DNA of 64,000 bases from Paenibacillaceae bacterium (GCA_900766135.1 CAAFUF010000012.1:10443-74442), one strand, 5' to 3'; shown: positions 51,586 to 60,901, numbered from the stretch's first letter. Notes: generated by a model from the sequence alone, not told the origin. Numbers and translations are program-made.

Positions 51586-53208
51586 ATGACGACAAAATTA
51601 GTGTATTTACCATTGGACGAAAGACCGTGCAACCTGCTTTACCCGCAACAATTAGCCGCCATGACCGATATCGAATTGACGGTTCCCGGGGTGGAGCTTC
51701 TTGGTGACAAAAAACAGCGCGCGGATCTAAAAAAGCTGGAGATTTGGCTGGAAGAGCAGTGTCGGGACGCGGATGTGTTGATCGTTTCGATCGACATGCT
51801 CGTCCACGGAGGCATCGTGCCTTCCCGGTTGCACCAAGACGATGCGGCCACTTGCCTTGCCCGCTTGCAATTCCTTCAGGACTTGAAGGCGATACGACCG
51901 AATTTAATCATATACGGCTTTAATTTGATCACCAGGGTGCCTGCTTATTCCAGCAGTGAGGAAGAACCGGCGTATTATGACCGATTCGGCCGGGAAATCT
52001 TCGAAATGGGCTGGCTGTCCGACAAACGGGAGACGGTCTCTTTAACCGATGAAGAGCAGCGCAGACTGGATGAAGTGTTAGCGGTAATCCCGGAAGAGGT
52101 GCAACTCGACTACCTTAACCGGCGCAGGGTGAACTCGGTCGTTAACGAGGTCGCCATGGCGATGGTAGAGTCGGGAGTCCTCGATTATTTGATCATCCCG
52201 CTCGACGATAATGCGAAGTTCGGTTTCAGCGCCATGGAACAAAGGAAGCTTTCCATACGTGCGGAAATGGCCGGATTAACGGACCGGGTGGCGATTTACC
52301 CGGGGGCGGACGAAATTGGCTGTACCTTGTTTGCCCGTGTGTTTTGCGCTTTGAAACACCATTCGCCCGCCTTGTACGTCAGATATTCCTCAACCCAAGG
52401 CCCGTTATGCATCCCCAAATACGAGGATCGCAGTTTGAACGAAAGCCTGAAAGCCCATTTCACGGCGGCAGGAGCCTTCATGGCTGATGCTTCGGGGGAG
52501 GCGGATGCGATCCTGATGGTCCATTCTCCACCCGTGTCCCAAGGGGCGATGGCAGAAACCGACACGGCGATTCGAGACCGGAACCGAGCCTATTTTTCCG
52601 AGGTGAATACGCGCGAGTTTGCACTGGCGATGAAACATTACCTGGAGCGCGGCCGCCTCGTCATGCTAGCGGACGTGGCCTTATGCAACGGAGGGGATGA
52701 TCTGCTCATGAAGCAACTCCATCGTCTCGGCTTGCTCGGACGTTTGCAGGGCTATGCGGCGTGGAATACCTCGGGCAATTCGTTGGGAACCGTGATCGCG
52801 CATGCCGTGATCGCGTCCTATTACCGGTTTGCGGTGAACCGTACGAAAGAAACGGACGGACAAGAAGCAGGCTTCCGCCGCTTTCAAGCGGCTAGCCGGC
52901 ATTTTTATGTATCCAGGCTGGTTGAAGATTGGGGTTATCAGGCATTGGTTCGTCGGCAGGTTTGCGAGGAGGTTCTTCCGGCATTAGGCGCAAGTTATTT
53001 CGAACTCTCTCACGTACAGGAGCAGGTTTGCCGTCACATCGAAGATAAGTTGAACCACTTCGCCTCCGTCTACCTGTGCGGGCAAGCAGCAGCGGACATC
53101 CAGATCTGCAATGTTACTTTACCGTGGCGCCGCATGTTCGAAGTGGGATTTGAACTGAATCTCGAACCTGCGGCCGGGGAGGAATCCGCAAATGAACGGG
53201 ATCTATGA
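51586..53208 (+). CDS. DUF4127 family protein
   Basis: This 540-residue protein starts with VYLPLDERPCNLLYPQQLA, a mark of the DUF4127 family. Further blocks are LIVSIDMLVHGGIVPSRL, IYGFNLITRVPAYSSSEEE, YLIIPLDDNAKFGFSAMEQR and YPGADEIGC. No signal peptide. The family has no settled activity; members often lie in sugar operons, and the many conserved Asp, His and Arg suggest an enzyme. Here it lies between the importer and the kinase gene, with which it overlaps by 17 bases, so it may release a phosphorylatable sugar inside the cell. Confidence 0.85.
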   Translation: MTTKLVYLPLDERPCNLLYPQQLAAMTDIELTVPGVELLGDKKQRADLKKLEIWLEEQCRDADVLIVSIDMLVHGGIVPSRLHQDDAATCLARLQFLQDLKAIRPNLIIYGFNLITRVPAYSSSEEEPAYYDRFGREIFEMGWLSDKRETVSLTDEEQRRLDEVLAVIPEEVQLDYLNRRRVNSVVNEVAMAMVESGVLDYLIIPLDDNAKFGFSAMEQRKLSIRAEMAGLTDRVAIYPGADEIGCTLFARVFCALKHHSPALYVRYSSTQGPLCIPKYEDRSLNESLKAHFTAAGAFMADASGEADAILMVHSPPVSQGAMAETDTAIRDRNRAYFSEVNTREFALAMKHYLERGRLVMLADVALCNGGDDLLMKQLHRLGLLGRLQGYAAWNTSGNSLGTVIAHAVIASYYRFAVNRTKETDGQEAGFRRFQAASRHFYVSRLVEDWGYQALVRRQVCEEVLPALGASYFELSHVQEQVCRHIEDKLNHFASVYLCGQAAADIQICNVTLPWRRMFEVGFELNLEPAAGEESANERDL

Positions 53209-54142
53209 AGGGGGCGAGGTAGCGATCGGCCTCGATCTCGGCGGGACAAACATCAAAGCCGGCATCGTAAACCGCGAGGGCGAAGTACTCCGGAGAATAA
53301 GCCTACCGACGCAGGCTTATCAAGGCGGAGAGACGCTGCTGCAGCGGGTAGCGGGCATCGTCAGGATGTTGGCGGACGAAGCTGACGCCCAAGGTTGGCT
53401 TATACGCGGCGTTGGCATCGGAACGGCAGGTCAGGTCGACAGCGCCAGAGGCATGGTCGCAGGAGCTACCGCGAATTTGCCGGGGTGGGCAGGCATGGAG
53501 CTGGCGGACCGTCTTTCTTTGCTGACCGGGTTCCCCGTCTCGGTCGATAACGATGCAAACGCCATGGCCTATGGCGAAGCTTGGGTCGGAGCAGGCCGGC
53601 AGTGGCGTAATTTTGTTTGCATCACTTTGGGAACCGGCGTAGGCGGGTGTTTCGTGATCAACCGGCGACCTTACCGGGGGCGCAACGGATATGCGGGGGA
53701 AATCGGCCACCATGTCATCGTGGACCACGGACGTTCGTGCAATTGCGGCAGGTCGGGCTGCTACGAACAATACGCCTCCGTGACGGCGCTTATGGGCATG
53801 GTCCGTGATCTAGGAAACGCTGCGGATGAGCTGGACTCGCCGGAAGCTCTATTTGCCGCCGTTGGTAAAGGGCATGGACCCGCACTGGGAATTCTCGGTG
53901 AGTACGCCCGAAACATCGCGGTCGGATTGGCGAATCTGATTCATCTTTTTGACCCGGAAGGCATTGTTATCGGGGGGGCAGTCAGCAAGCAAGGAGACCT
54001 TTTGCTGACCCCCGTGCGGCGTGAATTAGCCGGATTCTTGCTTCCCGTATTCGGTCAGGCGCCCATGGTGGATATCGTAGCTGCGCAACTCGGCAATGAC
54101 GGAGGGGTCATAGGTGCTGCCGCCGCATTCTTTGATTTTTAA
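53192..54142 (+). CDS. ROK family sugar kinase (probable ManNAc kinase)
   Basis: This 316-residue protein has the ATP site IGLDLGGTNIKAGIV, the catalytic Asp in VDNDANAMAYGE, LGTGVGGCFV and the ROK zinc motif with His and Cys residues, GHHVIVDHGRSCNCGRSGC followed by YEQYAS. It has no HTH, so it is a kinase rather than a repressor. With nanE in the operon, phosphorylation of ManNAc to ManNAc-6-P is the natural step (NanK-like), though glucose or GlcNAc are not excluded. Confidence 0.9.
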   Translation: MNGIYEGGEVAIGLDLGGTNIKAGIVNREGEVLRRISLPTQAYQGGETLLQRVAGIVRMLADEADAQGWLIRGVGIGTAGQVDSARGMVAGATANLPGWAGMELADRLSLLTGFPVSVDNDANAMAYGEAWVGAGRQWRNFVCITLGTGVGGCFVINRRPYRGRNGYAGEIGHHVIVDHGRSCNCGRSGCYEQYASVTALMGMVRDLGNAADELDSPEALFAAVGKGHGPALGILGEYARNIAVGLANLIHLFDPEGIVIGGAVSKQGDLLLTPVRRELAGFLLPVFGQAPMVDIVAAQLGNDGGVIGAAAAFFDF

Positions 54143-54276
54143 GGATAACCGGTATTGGACAGCGAATGCATTTGCCATTTTTCGGGGTTTATGTATAACT
54201 TATAATAAGAACATCTCATGTCAAGGAAACCGAATGTTACGGTGAAGGTACAGTGCCTGAAAGGGGAATTTGCTTG

Positions 54277-55134
54277 TTGAGCGAACAAGGGACGGGGAAA
54301 ACGCTGCTGTCGATTCGCAGCCACTTTGGCGGATTGACGAAAACGGAACAGAAAGTGGCTCAATATATACTGGAAAATGCCCAAGACGTAATTTATCACT
54401 CGGTCACGGAACTGGCGGAACGTGCCGATGTTGGAGAGACGACGGTTCTCCGGCTTTGCCGAAAGCTGAAATTCCATGGATTTCAGGATTTCAAGCTATC
54501 GCTTGCGCAGGATTTGGTCAAGCCTTCCGATCGGTTATACCATGAAGTGATGGAAGAGGACGACGCTTCGACATTGAACAGGAAGATCATTTCGATGCAC
54601 ATCGAGACGTTGGAGCAAACCTCGGAGCTGGTTAACGCCGAGCAATTGGAGAAAGCCATTTCTCTGCTGCAACAGGCGAACAACATACATTTCTTCGGTG
54701 TGGGTTCTTCGGGGTTGACCGCGCAGCAAGCCGCACACAGCTTCTCGAGGATCGGCAAACGCAGCTTGGCCAGAACCGACACTCACTTTCAGGCGATGAT
54801 GGCATCCTTGATGGGTGTAGGCGATGTAGCCGTAGGCATTTCTATCTCCGGGAGCACGAAGGATACGATCGATAGCTTGAGCCTGGCGAAACAAGCCGGT
54901 GCCCAAATTATCGTCATCACTAGCAATGCAAGATCGCCGATCACGAAGTTGGCGGACATCGTTTTGCTGATGGTGGGACGGGAAAATCCGCTTCAAGGCA
55001 GTTCGTTGTCGGCGAAAATTTCCCAACTGGCCATTATCGATATTTTGAATGTAGGCGTTTCGCTCAAAATCAAAGATGAGGCCTTAAAATACCGGGAAAT
55101 GACGGCAAGGGCCATCACGGAAAAACTATATTGA
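54277..55134 (+). CDS. MurR/RpiR family transcriptional regulator of amino-sugar operon
   Basis: This 285-residue regulator has an RpiR HTH (TKTEQKVAQYILENAQDV, ELAERADVGETTVLRLCRKL) and a SIS domain (NIHFFGVGSSGLTAQQAAHS, VAVGISISGSTKDTIDSLSLA). It is a distant relative of the regulator at 28.4-29.3 kb. The TTG at 54277 sits eight bases from AAAGGGGAA; TTG 54274 and GTG 54253 are alternatives. As last gene of the nanE operon it should sense an amino-sugar phosphate and bind the repeats upstream of nanE. Confidence 0.88.
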   Translation: MSEQGTGKTLLSIRSHFGGLTKTEQKVAQYILENAQDVIYHSVTELAERADVGETTVLRLCRKLKFHGFQDFKLSLAQDLVKPSDRLYHEVMEEDDASTLNRKIISMHIETLEQTSELVNAEQLEKAISLLQQANNIHFFGVGSSGLTAQQAAHSFSRIGKRSLARTDTHFQAMMASLMGVGDVAVGISISGSTKDTIDSLSLAKQAGAQIIVITSNARSPITKLADIVLLMVGRENPLQGSSLSAKISQLAIIDILNVGVSLKIKDEALKYREMTARAITEKLY

Positions 55135-55152
55135 TGCAAGATGGTAGAACCT

Positions 55153-55182
55153 GCCGGGGGCGAGACGCCCGCGGCCTTTTTT
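55153..55182 (+). terminator. Rho-independent terminator
   Basis: gccg-gggcg/cgccc-cggc stem with six T ends the amino-sugar operon. Confidence 0.75.
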
Positions 55183-55320
55183 GTATGGATCGGCCGGATC
55201 CTGTACTTTCTATCATGAACGCTTCGCTTTGTATTTCCGGGGGACTGGCGGTACAATGGGGTTAACGTTTGGGTTCGTGACATGTCCGATCGGGATGGAT
55301 GGTTTGGAGGCAGGCGAAAA

Positions 55321-56055
55321 ATGGCGGAATGGTATGAACTTAGTTTCGGTGAAGACTATTTGCTGGTGTATAAGCACCGTGACGCGCAGGGGGCTAAGCG
55401 GGAAGTGCAGCGGATGATCCGCTGGTTGAAGCTGGATCCCGGGGCGAAGGTGCTGGATTTATGCTGCGGCATGGGGCGCCATTCGCTGGCGTTGGCGGAA
55501 GCAGGCTACAAGGTGACCGGCGTGGATCTGTCGGAGGTGCTGCTCCGCGAGGCGAAACGCCTCGACTCGGAGGGGAGGGTGACTTGGGGCCAGGCCGATA
55601 TGCGCCGATTGCCGCTTCAGCCCAGAGAGTTTGACGCGGTAGTGAACTTGTTTACTTCGTTCGGATATTTTAGGGAGGATGCAGAGCAGATCAAGGTGCT
55701 GCAAGAAGCTGCGCGCGTGCTGAAGCCGGGCGGCCGCTTTCTCCTCGATTTTCTGAATCCCGCCTATACGGCGGCCCATCTCGTTCCGAATTCGGAACGG
55801 GAGGATGAGGGGCAACGGATCGTGGAGCGGCGGCGGATCGAAGACGGATATGTATTTAAGGACATCATCATTTTTACCCCCGGCGGGGAGCCGCGCCATT
55901 ACATCGAACGGATCAAGCTGTACGGGTTGAACGATTTTCAGGGCATGCTGAAGGAGGCCGGATTGGAATTGCAGAACGTTCATGGGAATTATGACGAGGA
56001 GCTCTACGATCCGGATACGTCCCGGCGCATGATTCTGGTGGGGGTGCGCCTATGA
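55321..56055 (+). CDS. Class I SAM-dependent methyltransferase
   Basis: This 244-residue enzyme has motif I VLDLCCGMGRHSLALAEAG, then VTGVDLSEVLLREAKR, ADMRRLPL and VLKPGGRFLLDFLNP. Methyl acceptor unknown. The ATG at 55321 was preferred to 55282 because TGGAGG lies ten bases upstream. It overlaps the next gene by four bases. Confidence 0.87.
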   Translation: MAEWYELSFGEDYLLVYKHRDAQGAKREVQRMIRWLKLDPGAKVLDLCCGMGRHSLALAEAGYKVTGVDLSEVLLREAKRLDSEGRVTWGQADMRRLPLQPREFDAVVNLFTSFGYFREDAEQIKVLQEAARVLKPGGRFLLDFLNPAYTAAHLVPNSEREDEGQRIVERRRIEDGYVFKDIIIFTPGGEPRHYIERIKLYGLNDFQGMLKEAGLELQNVHGNYDEELYDPDTSRRMILVGVRL

Positions 56056-57050
56056 CGCTGTTACCGGGAATTCAGCTTTGGGAACGGGAGCTCGTTGCCC
56101 GCGTTCCCATTTCCATGGCCCCTCCCCTCCGCCGGGTAAACAGTTACGTGCTGCGGGGCGACGAGGGAATTACGATCATCGACCCCGGACCGCGGACGGA
56201 CGAGACGGAGGCGGAGTGGCAGGCCGCTTGGCAGGAGCTTAGGATCTCGCCCCGGGATATCGCCCAAATCGTCCTGACTCATCATCATCCCGACCATTAC
56301 GGTTTGGCGGGATATTTGCAGGAGATTACCGGGGCGGCGGTACTTATGTCCACGCGGGCGTTCGAGGAGACGCGGCTGATGTGGGGGCGAGACAGCCGAA
56401 TGCACGAGGCGCTCCCCGAATTGTTCCGCCGGCACGGGATGCCGGAATCCTGGTGCAGCCAACTGCCGGGGCACTTGCACGGCTTTGTCGCCCAGGTCAG
56501 CCCGGCTCCCGAGGTGACGTTCCTTCGCGAGGGGGAACCCGTCTGGATGGGGGGACGAGCCTGGCTGCCGATCGAAACGGCCGGACATGCCCCGGGGCAT
56601 CTGTCGTTTTACGATGCCGGGCAGAAGCTGATGTTTTGCGGGGACGCGGTGCTGCCGCAAATCTCCCCTAACGTCAGCTACTTGCCCGGCAGCGACCCGC
56701 AGCCGCTGCAATCGTTCCTGGATTCGCTCGTGAAGCTGAGCGCTTACGAGGTGGCGACCGCTTATCCGGGACACCGCAATCCGTTCGATTATTTCGCGGA
56801 GCGTGTTCGGCTGCTGCTTCAACATCATGAGGAACGGCTTTTGCGCATCGAAGGTTTGCTGCGGGAGCGGCCCAAGACGGCTTTTGACGTTTGCGCTGCC
56901 TTGTTCGGCACGGAGCTGGGCATTCATCAAATGCGCTTCGCGATGGCGGAGACGCTGGCGCATCTGGTGGAGCTGGTCCGGCAAGGGCGGGCCGAAGCGC
57001 AGGCGCGCGGAGATCGCGAAGACGATGTCATACGGTTTACACCGGTATAA
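56052..57050 (+). CDS. Metallo-beta-lactamase fold hydrolase
   Basis: This 332-residue protein has the metal motif LTHHHPDHYGLAG (76-88), ETAGHAPGHLSFY with the next His and LMFCGDAVLPQ with the bridging Asp, then AYPGHRNPF with the last His. The C-terminal extension (HHEERLLRIEGLLRERPKT) is seen in many MBL proteins near RNase Z-like or LACTB2-like enzymes. Substrate unknown. Coupled to the methyltransferase. Confidence 0.88.
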   Translation: MTLLPGIQLWERELVARVPISMAPPLRRVNSYVLRGDEGITIIDPGPRTDETEAEWQAAWQELRISPRDIAQIVLTHHHPDHYGLAGYLQEITGAAVLMSTRAFEETRLMWGRDSRMHEALPELFRRHGMPESWCSQLPGHLHGFVAQVSPAPEVTFLREGEPVWMGGRAWLPIETAGHAPGHLSFYDAGQKLMFCGDAVLPQISPNVSYLPGSDPQPLQSFLDSLVKLSAYEVATAYPGHRNPFDYFAERVRLLLQHHEERLLRIEGLLRERPKTAFDVCAALFGTELGIHQMRFAMAETLAHLVELVRQGRAEAQARGDREDDVIRFTPV

Positions 57051-57059
57051 CGAACATAA

Positions 57060-57096
57060 AAGAAGGGCGGCATCGTCGGATGCCGCCCTTCTTTCT
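57060..57096. terminator. Terminator between convergent genes
   Basis: agaagggcggcatc/gatgccgcccttct perfect stem with a GTCG loop. Confidence 0.85.
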
Positions 57097-57112
57097 ATGG
57101 CCCACGTGTCTT

Positions 57113-57676
57113 TCACCGTTCGGCGTCCAGCGTTTCCTCGCCGCGCTCTTTTTCCCGCTCCGCCTGTTTGCGGTGGGCGATCCGGCTGCTGGCCGAGGCC
57201 GCGACCGCACCGACGATATCGTCCAGAAACGTGTTGCACGGTCCCAGAGACTTATCGTTAAGCTTCTCCAGAATGCCCGGCTTCAGCTTGTCGACATAGC
57301 CGTAGTTGGTAAAGCCGATACTGCCGTACACGTTGACGATCGAGAAAGCCAAAATTTCGTCGACGCCGTACAACCCCTCATCATTGGCAATCATGTCCTG
57401 CAGCTCGGGGATCAGCATCCCCTGCTCCGCCAGGATATCGAGCTGAATGCCGGTCAGAACCGCATTTTGCACCTCGCGTTTGGTCAGCACCTGCTCCACG
57501 TTATGTATGCACTCTTCCATCGTCAGGTTCGGGTAGTATTTTTGCTGCAAAAACAATACAAGTTCGGCGATTTGCTCCGTGGTAACACCGCGTTTATGCA
57601 GCCACTCCTTGGTGGCGTCGGCAACCTTCTTGCTGTTCAGGCTGTAAGGCGTTTTCTTCGGTTGTTCCATCCCCAT
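57113..57676 (-). CDS. Phosphatidylglycerophosphatase A-like protein (YutG type)
   Basis: This 187-residue protein matches Bacillus YutG/PgpA-like proteins. Marks are YSLNSKKVADATKEWLHKRG, GLYGVDEILAFSIVNVYGS, FTNYGYVDKLKPG and the last conserved part NTFLDDIVGAVAASASSRIAHR with metal-binding Asp. The family removes phosphate from phosphatidylglycerophosphate or acts as a cytosolic relative. ATG start with GAGGAG upstream; single gene. Confidence 0.85.
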   Translation of the reverse strand: MGMEQPKKTPYSLNSKKVADATKEWLHKRGVTTEQIAELVLFLQQKYYPNLTMEECIHNVEQVLTKREVQNAVLTGIQLDILAEQGMLIPELQDMIANDEGLYGVDEILAFSIVNVYGSIGFTNYGYVDKLKPGILEKLNDKSLGPCNTFLDDIVGAVAASASSRIAHRKQAEREKERGEETLDAER

Positions 57677-57828
57677 ACAATCTACTCCTCGTAATTTTAG
57701 TCGGATCGCAAGCTATGAAGCAGTTTGTCCAGTTCCCGGGAAAATATAGTTATTTTTCGGGACAGGGCTCGTATATATAGTAATACAAACCTTAGCCAAA
57801 TGAAAAACTCAGGGAGGCACGAACGAAA

Positions 57829-58887
57829 ATGAAATGGAACCGCCGATTACGAAATACGGCTGCTGCCGGGGCCATCACGCTTCCGCTGCTGCTGTCGGGA
57901 TGCGGTATGTTTGGGGGAAGCTCCGCGCAAATCGATCCTCCGCCCACGGATATGGAGACCCGGATGCTGGAAGGACTTGACGCCGTAGAACAGACAAGCT
58001 ATACCCAGGAAAAGGAACTTTCCACCGTTTATTTGGCGAACGAGCATGGCAAGCTGGCCCCGGTCGCCCTGCACCTGCCCGAGGGGGAGGCTTCGCTGAA
58101 ACTGAACCGAATGCTGGAAATGCTGGTGAAGGACGGCAAGTATGCCAGCCTTCTCCCGGCGGGGTTTAGCGGTATTCTCCCGGCGGGGAGCGAGGTCAAG
58201 GCGGTCACTGTCAAAAAAGACGAGAAGCTGGCCGTGGTGGAATTCAACAAAGCGTTCGCCGGCTACGAGGCGGCGGATGAGCGCAAAATCCTCGAGGCAT
58301 TGACCTGGACCTTAACCGGAACGCCGGACGTGGAGAAAGTGCAGCTGTGGGTTGAAGGAGAAAAGCTGAACGAGATGCCGGTGAACGGCACCCCGCTGGA
58401 TCGGCCGCTTAGCCGCAGCTTCGGCATCAACCTCGAATTAAAAGCGGAATCCGGCCTGTCTCAGCTGAGTCCGGTGATCGTGTATTTCTCCGCGGCGACG
58501 CCGGATGGCGTGCAATATTTCGTGCCGGTGACCCGATTTGTGCCTGCTGGCGGGGATTCGGTCAAAGCGGCCCTGGGCGAGCTGCTTAAGGGGCCGCAGC
58601 AGGGCGACGGCCTGGAACGGGTCGTGACGGACAATACGAAGCTGGACAACGTCGAATTTTCGAAAGACGGCGTCGTTACCGTCGCGCTGACGGACGACAT
58701 GTTCGAAGCCGGAGAGAAGCTGCCGGCGCAAATGCTGCAATCGTTGGTGCTGACGGTTACGGAAAACAAAGAAGACAGCAAGGTGCGCATTTGGCTGAAC
58801 GGGCAAAAGGAAGTCGTTGGCCTGGACAACCAAACCTACAGCGAACCGGTAATGCGGCCGGAGACGATCAACGAAATTCCGCTGTAA
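57829..58887 (+). CDS. gerM: Sporulation/germination lipoprotein GerM
   Basis: This 352-residue lipoprotein (LPLLLSGC, Cys25) has two GerMN domains: residues 60-185, with STVYLANEHGKLAPVALHL, and residues 205-335, with VIVYFSAATPDGVQYFVPV. GerM of Bacillus is made under sigma-E control and needed for septal peptidoglycan work during engulfment and for germination. The order gerM-rph-rdgB matches that in Bacillus subtilis. A leading AT-rich region with CGTATATATAG may be the promoter, but I see no clear -35. Confidence 0.92.
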   Translation: MKWNRRLRNTAAAGAITLPLLLSGCGMFGGSSAQIDPPPTDMETRMLEGLDAVEQTSYTQEKELSTVYLANEHGKLAPVALHLPEGEASLKLNRMLEMLVKDGKYASLLPAGFSGILPAGSEVKAVTVKKDEKLAVVEFNKAFAGYEAADERKILEALTWTLTGTPDVEKVQLWVEGEKLNEMPVNGTPLDRPLSRSFGINLELKAESGLSQLSPVIVYFSAATPDGVQYFVPVTRFVPAGGDSVKAALGELLKGPQQGDGLERVVTDNTKLDNVEFSKDGVVTVALTDDMFEAGEKLPAQMLQSLVLTVTENKEDSKVRIWLNGQKEVVGLDNQTYSEPVMRPETINEIPL

Positions 58888-58924
58888 GCCATGTTCTTTG
58901 GCGATGATTCGACCTGCAAAAGAG

Positions 58925-58957
58925 AGGAATCCTGCGAGGTGCAGGGTTCCTTTTTTT
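58925..58957 (+). terminator. Rho-independent terminator
   Basis: aggaatcctgc/gcagggttcct stem with a GAGGT loop and seven T. Confidence 0.9.
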
Positions 58958-59044
58958 CGCCGAATGGAAAGGTGCTTTTATGACCACACTTTGGTAGAAT
59001 AGGGAAAGCATACAGACAGCAAGAAACCGTAGGAGGCAGTGATG

Positions 59045-59803
59045 ATGAGAAGCAACGGACGCCAGGCGGACGAGCGCCGGCCGATGAATTTAACCGTCAA
59101 TATCAATAAATATGCGGAGGGTTCCGTTTACATCGAGGTAGGCGATACGAAGGTGATGTGTACCGCTACCGTCGAGGAGAAGGTCCCGATGTTTATGAAG
59201 GGGCAGGGCAAAGGCTGGGTGACGGCCGAATACGCGATGCTCCCTCGCGCGACCCAAACGCGCAACCAGCGGGAGTCGGCCCGCGGCAAGCTGAGCGGCC
59301 GGACGATGGAAATCCAGCGGCTGATCGGACGCGCGTTGCGTTCGGTAGTCGATCTGCAGGCGTTAGGGGAACGCTCGATTACGATCGACTGCGATGTGCT
59401 GCAGGCGGACGGAGGTACGCGGACAACTTCGATTACCGGAGCGTTCGTGGCGATGGCGCTGGCAATGCACAAGATCGCCCAGAAGCACGCATTGCCGAAG
59501 TTTCCGATCACCGATTTTCTGGCATCGGTCAGCGTAGGGATCGTTGGGGAGGAAACGCTGCTGGACCTCAACTATGAAGAGGATTCCAAAGCGAAGGTGG
59601 ACATGAACGTCGTCATGACAGGTCAGGGCCAATTCGTCGAGGTGCAAGGAACCGGCGAGGAAAATCCGTTCTCCCGGTCGGAATTGGATGGCTTGCTGGC
59701 GATTGCCGAGAAAGGGATCCGGGAGATGATTGAGCAGCAGCGCGAGGCGCTCGGGCCGATTGCGCTGCAGATCGGCAGCAGGCAGTCCGGATCGGCGGTG
59801 TAA
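59045..59803 (+). CDS. rph: Ribonuclease PH
   Basis: This 252-residue phosphorolytic exonuclease trims tRNA 3' ends. Marks are RSNGRQADERRPMNL, GDTKVMCTATVEEKVP, GWVTAEYAMLPRATQTRNQRE, GRTMEIQRLIGRALR, TIDCDVLQADGGTRTTSITGA and VDMNVVMTGQGQFVEVQGTGEE. The third of three consecutive start codons (ATG 59045) fits both spacing to AGGAGG and the family N-terminus. Confidence 0.97.
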   Translation: MRSNGRQADERRPMNLTVNINKYAEGSVYIEVGDTKVMCTATVEEKVPMFMKGQGKGWVTAEYAMLPRATQTRNQRESARGKLSGRTMEIQRLIGRALRSVVDLQALGERSITIDCDVLQADGGTRTTSITGAFVAMALAMHKIAQKHALPKFPITDFLASVSVGIVGEETLLDLNYEEDSKAKVDMNVVMTGQGQFVEVQGTGEENPFSRSELDGLLAIAEKGIREMIEQQREALGPIALQIGSRQSGSAV

Positions 59804-59805
59804 GC

Positions 59806-60441
59806 ATGATCGAAGGATCGGTAATTATCGTTGCGACCCGTAATGCCGGGAAGGTACGGGAGTTCGCCCATGCATTGGCGCCGCTTGGCAAAGAGGTCCA
59901 GAGCTTGGCCGACTACCCGGAAACTCCGGAGGTTGTGGAAGATGGGACGACGTTTGCGGAGAACGCCCGCAAAAAAGCCAAAACCGTCGGCGACGCGCTG
60001 GGCCGCCCCGTGCTGGCCGATGATTCGGGCCTTTGCGTCGACCAGTTGGACGGCGCGCCGGGCGTCTATTCGGCCCGTTATGCCGGGGAAGGCGCCAGTG
60101 ACGAGGACAACAACGAGAAGCTGCTCGCCGAGTTGGAGAAACGGCGGCTGGGCGAGGATACGGAACAGCCGCTGCTGAGCACGGCGCGGTTTGTCTGCCA
60201 TTTGGCCCTATACGACCCGGCCAACGGGCAGTTTACCGAAGCCGCCGGCGAAGTCGAGGGCTGGATCACCTCCGAGCCGGCGGGGGGCGGCGGGTTCGGA
60301 TATGACCCGCTGTTTTACCTGCCTCCCTACGACAGAACGTTTGCCGAGCTGACGCTGGAGGAGAAGCAAGCCGTCAGCCACCGCGGCGCGGCGCTGCGGG
60401 CGTTGGCAGAGAAGCTAAGCGGGACGGCCGCGGGGAAGTAG
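59806..60441 (+). CDS. rdgB: XTP/dITP diphosphatase (RdgB/HAM1)
   Basis: This 211-residue enzyme hydrolyses non-canonical purine nucleoside triphosphates. Marks are VIIVATRNAGKVREFA, TFAENARKKAKTVGD, VLADDSGLCVDQLDGAPGV, SARYAGEGASDEDNN and GGGFGYDPLFYLP, followed by TFAELTLEEKQAVSHRGAAL. Two bases after the rph stop; same operon. Confidence 0.96.
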   Translation: MIEGSVIIVATRNAGKVREFAHALAPLGKEVQSLADYPETPEVVEDGTTFAENARKKAKTVGDALGRPVLADDSGLCVDQLDGAPGVYSARYAGEGASDEDNNEKLLAELEKRRLGEDTEQPLLSTARFVCHLALYDPANGQFTEAAGEVEGWITSEPAGGGGFGYDPLFYLPPYDRTFAELTLEEKQAVSHRGAALRALAEKLSGTAAGK

Positions 60442-60457
60442 GCCAAGGCAAAGGCAC

Positions 60458-60570
60458 AGGCTGAGGGCAGGCTGAAGCAGCCTTAGGCTTATGGTTGGAT
60501 GATGTAGGCTCAGGGCAGGATGAAGCAGCTTAAGCCTTCCGGTTGAATAACGCAAGTTCAGGGCTGGGGG
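60458..60570. repeat. 48-bp imperfect tandem repeat
   Basis: Units starting at 60458 (aggctgagggcagg), 60506 (aggctcagggcagg) and a partial one at 60554 (aagttcaggg) share period 48. They lie directly after rdgB in a gap without genes (60442-60901). Confidence 0.6.
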
Positions 60571-60630
60571 CGATCGCCTAATGTGGTAGGATTAGGGCGG
60601 ATCGGGTGCCTGGCATATCCGCTTGCGGAG

Positions 60631-60822
60631 AAATAACGGTAAATCCTCCCGCTATTTATGGATTCCCGGGCTCGTGGGCTAATTTAACGGTAAATCCTCC
60701 CGTTAAATTAGCCCTAAATGCCGGTAACGGCCTAGGCGTCCCGAATTAGCGCCAGGAATTACCGCTAATGCATGGAGAAGCGGCAAAACCGGTAAAATTA
60801 ACGGCAGGTTTTCCAGTTAATT
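60631..60822. repeat. Family of three short hairpin repeats
   Basis: Three hairpins of one design have a 9-base loop: 60631-60655 and 60677-60713 share AACGGTAAATCCTCCCG, the latter with a perfect 14-bp stem; 60796-60822 is a diverged copy. No coding capacity is evident. Confidence 0.65.
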
Positions 60823-60844
60823 AGCAGCAAGCCCTTAGCGGCAT

Positions 60845-60890
60845 AAAAAAGCAAGCCTGGAATCAGCAGGATCCCGGCTTGCTTTTTTTG
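60845..60890. terminator. Bidirectional terminator
   Basis: aaaaaagcaagcc/ggcttgctttttt stem ends the asparagine synthetase gene and may serve rdgB as well. Confidence 0.85.
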
Positions 60891-60901
60891 CGCTTTTTTA
60901 A

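Noticed and set aside
60442..60844. CRISPR array in the repeat-rich gap
   Set aside because: Repeats are few, imperfect and either directly tandem or hairpin-forming with no unique spacers; no cas genes.
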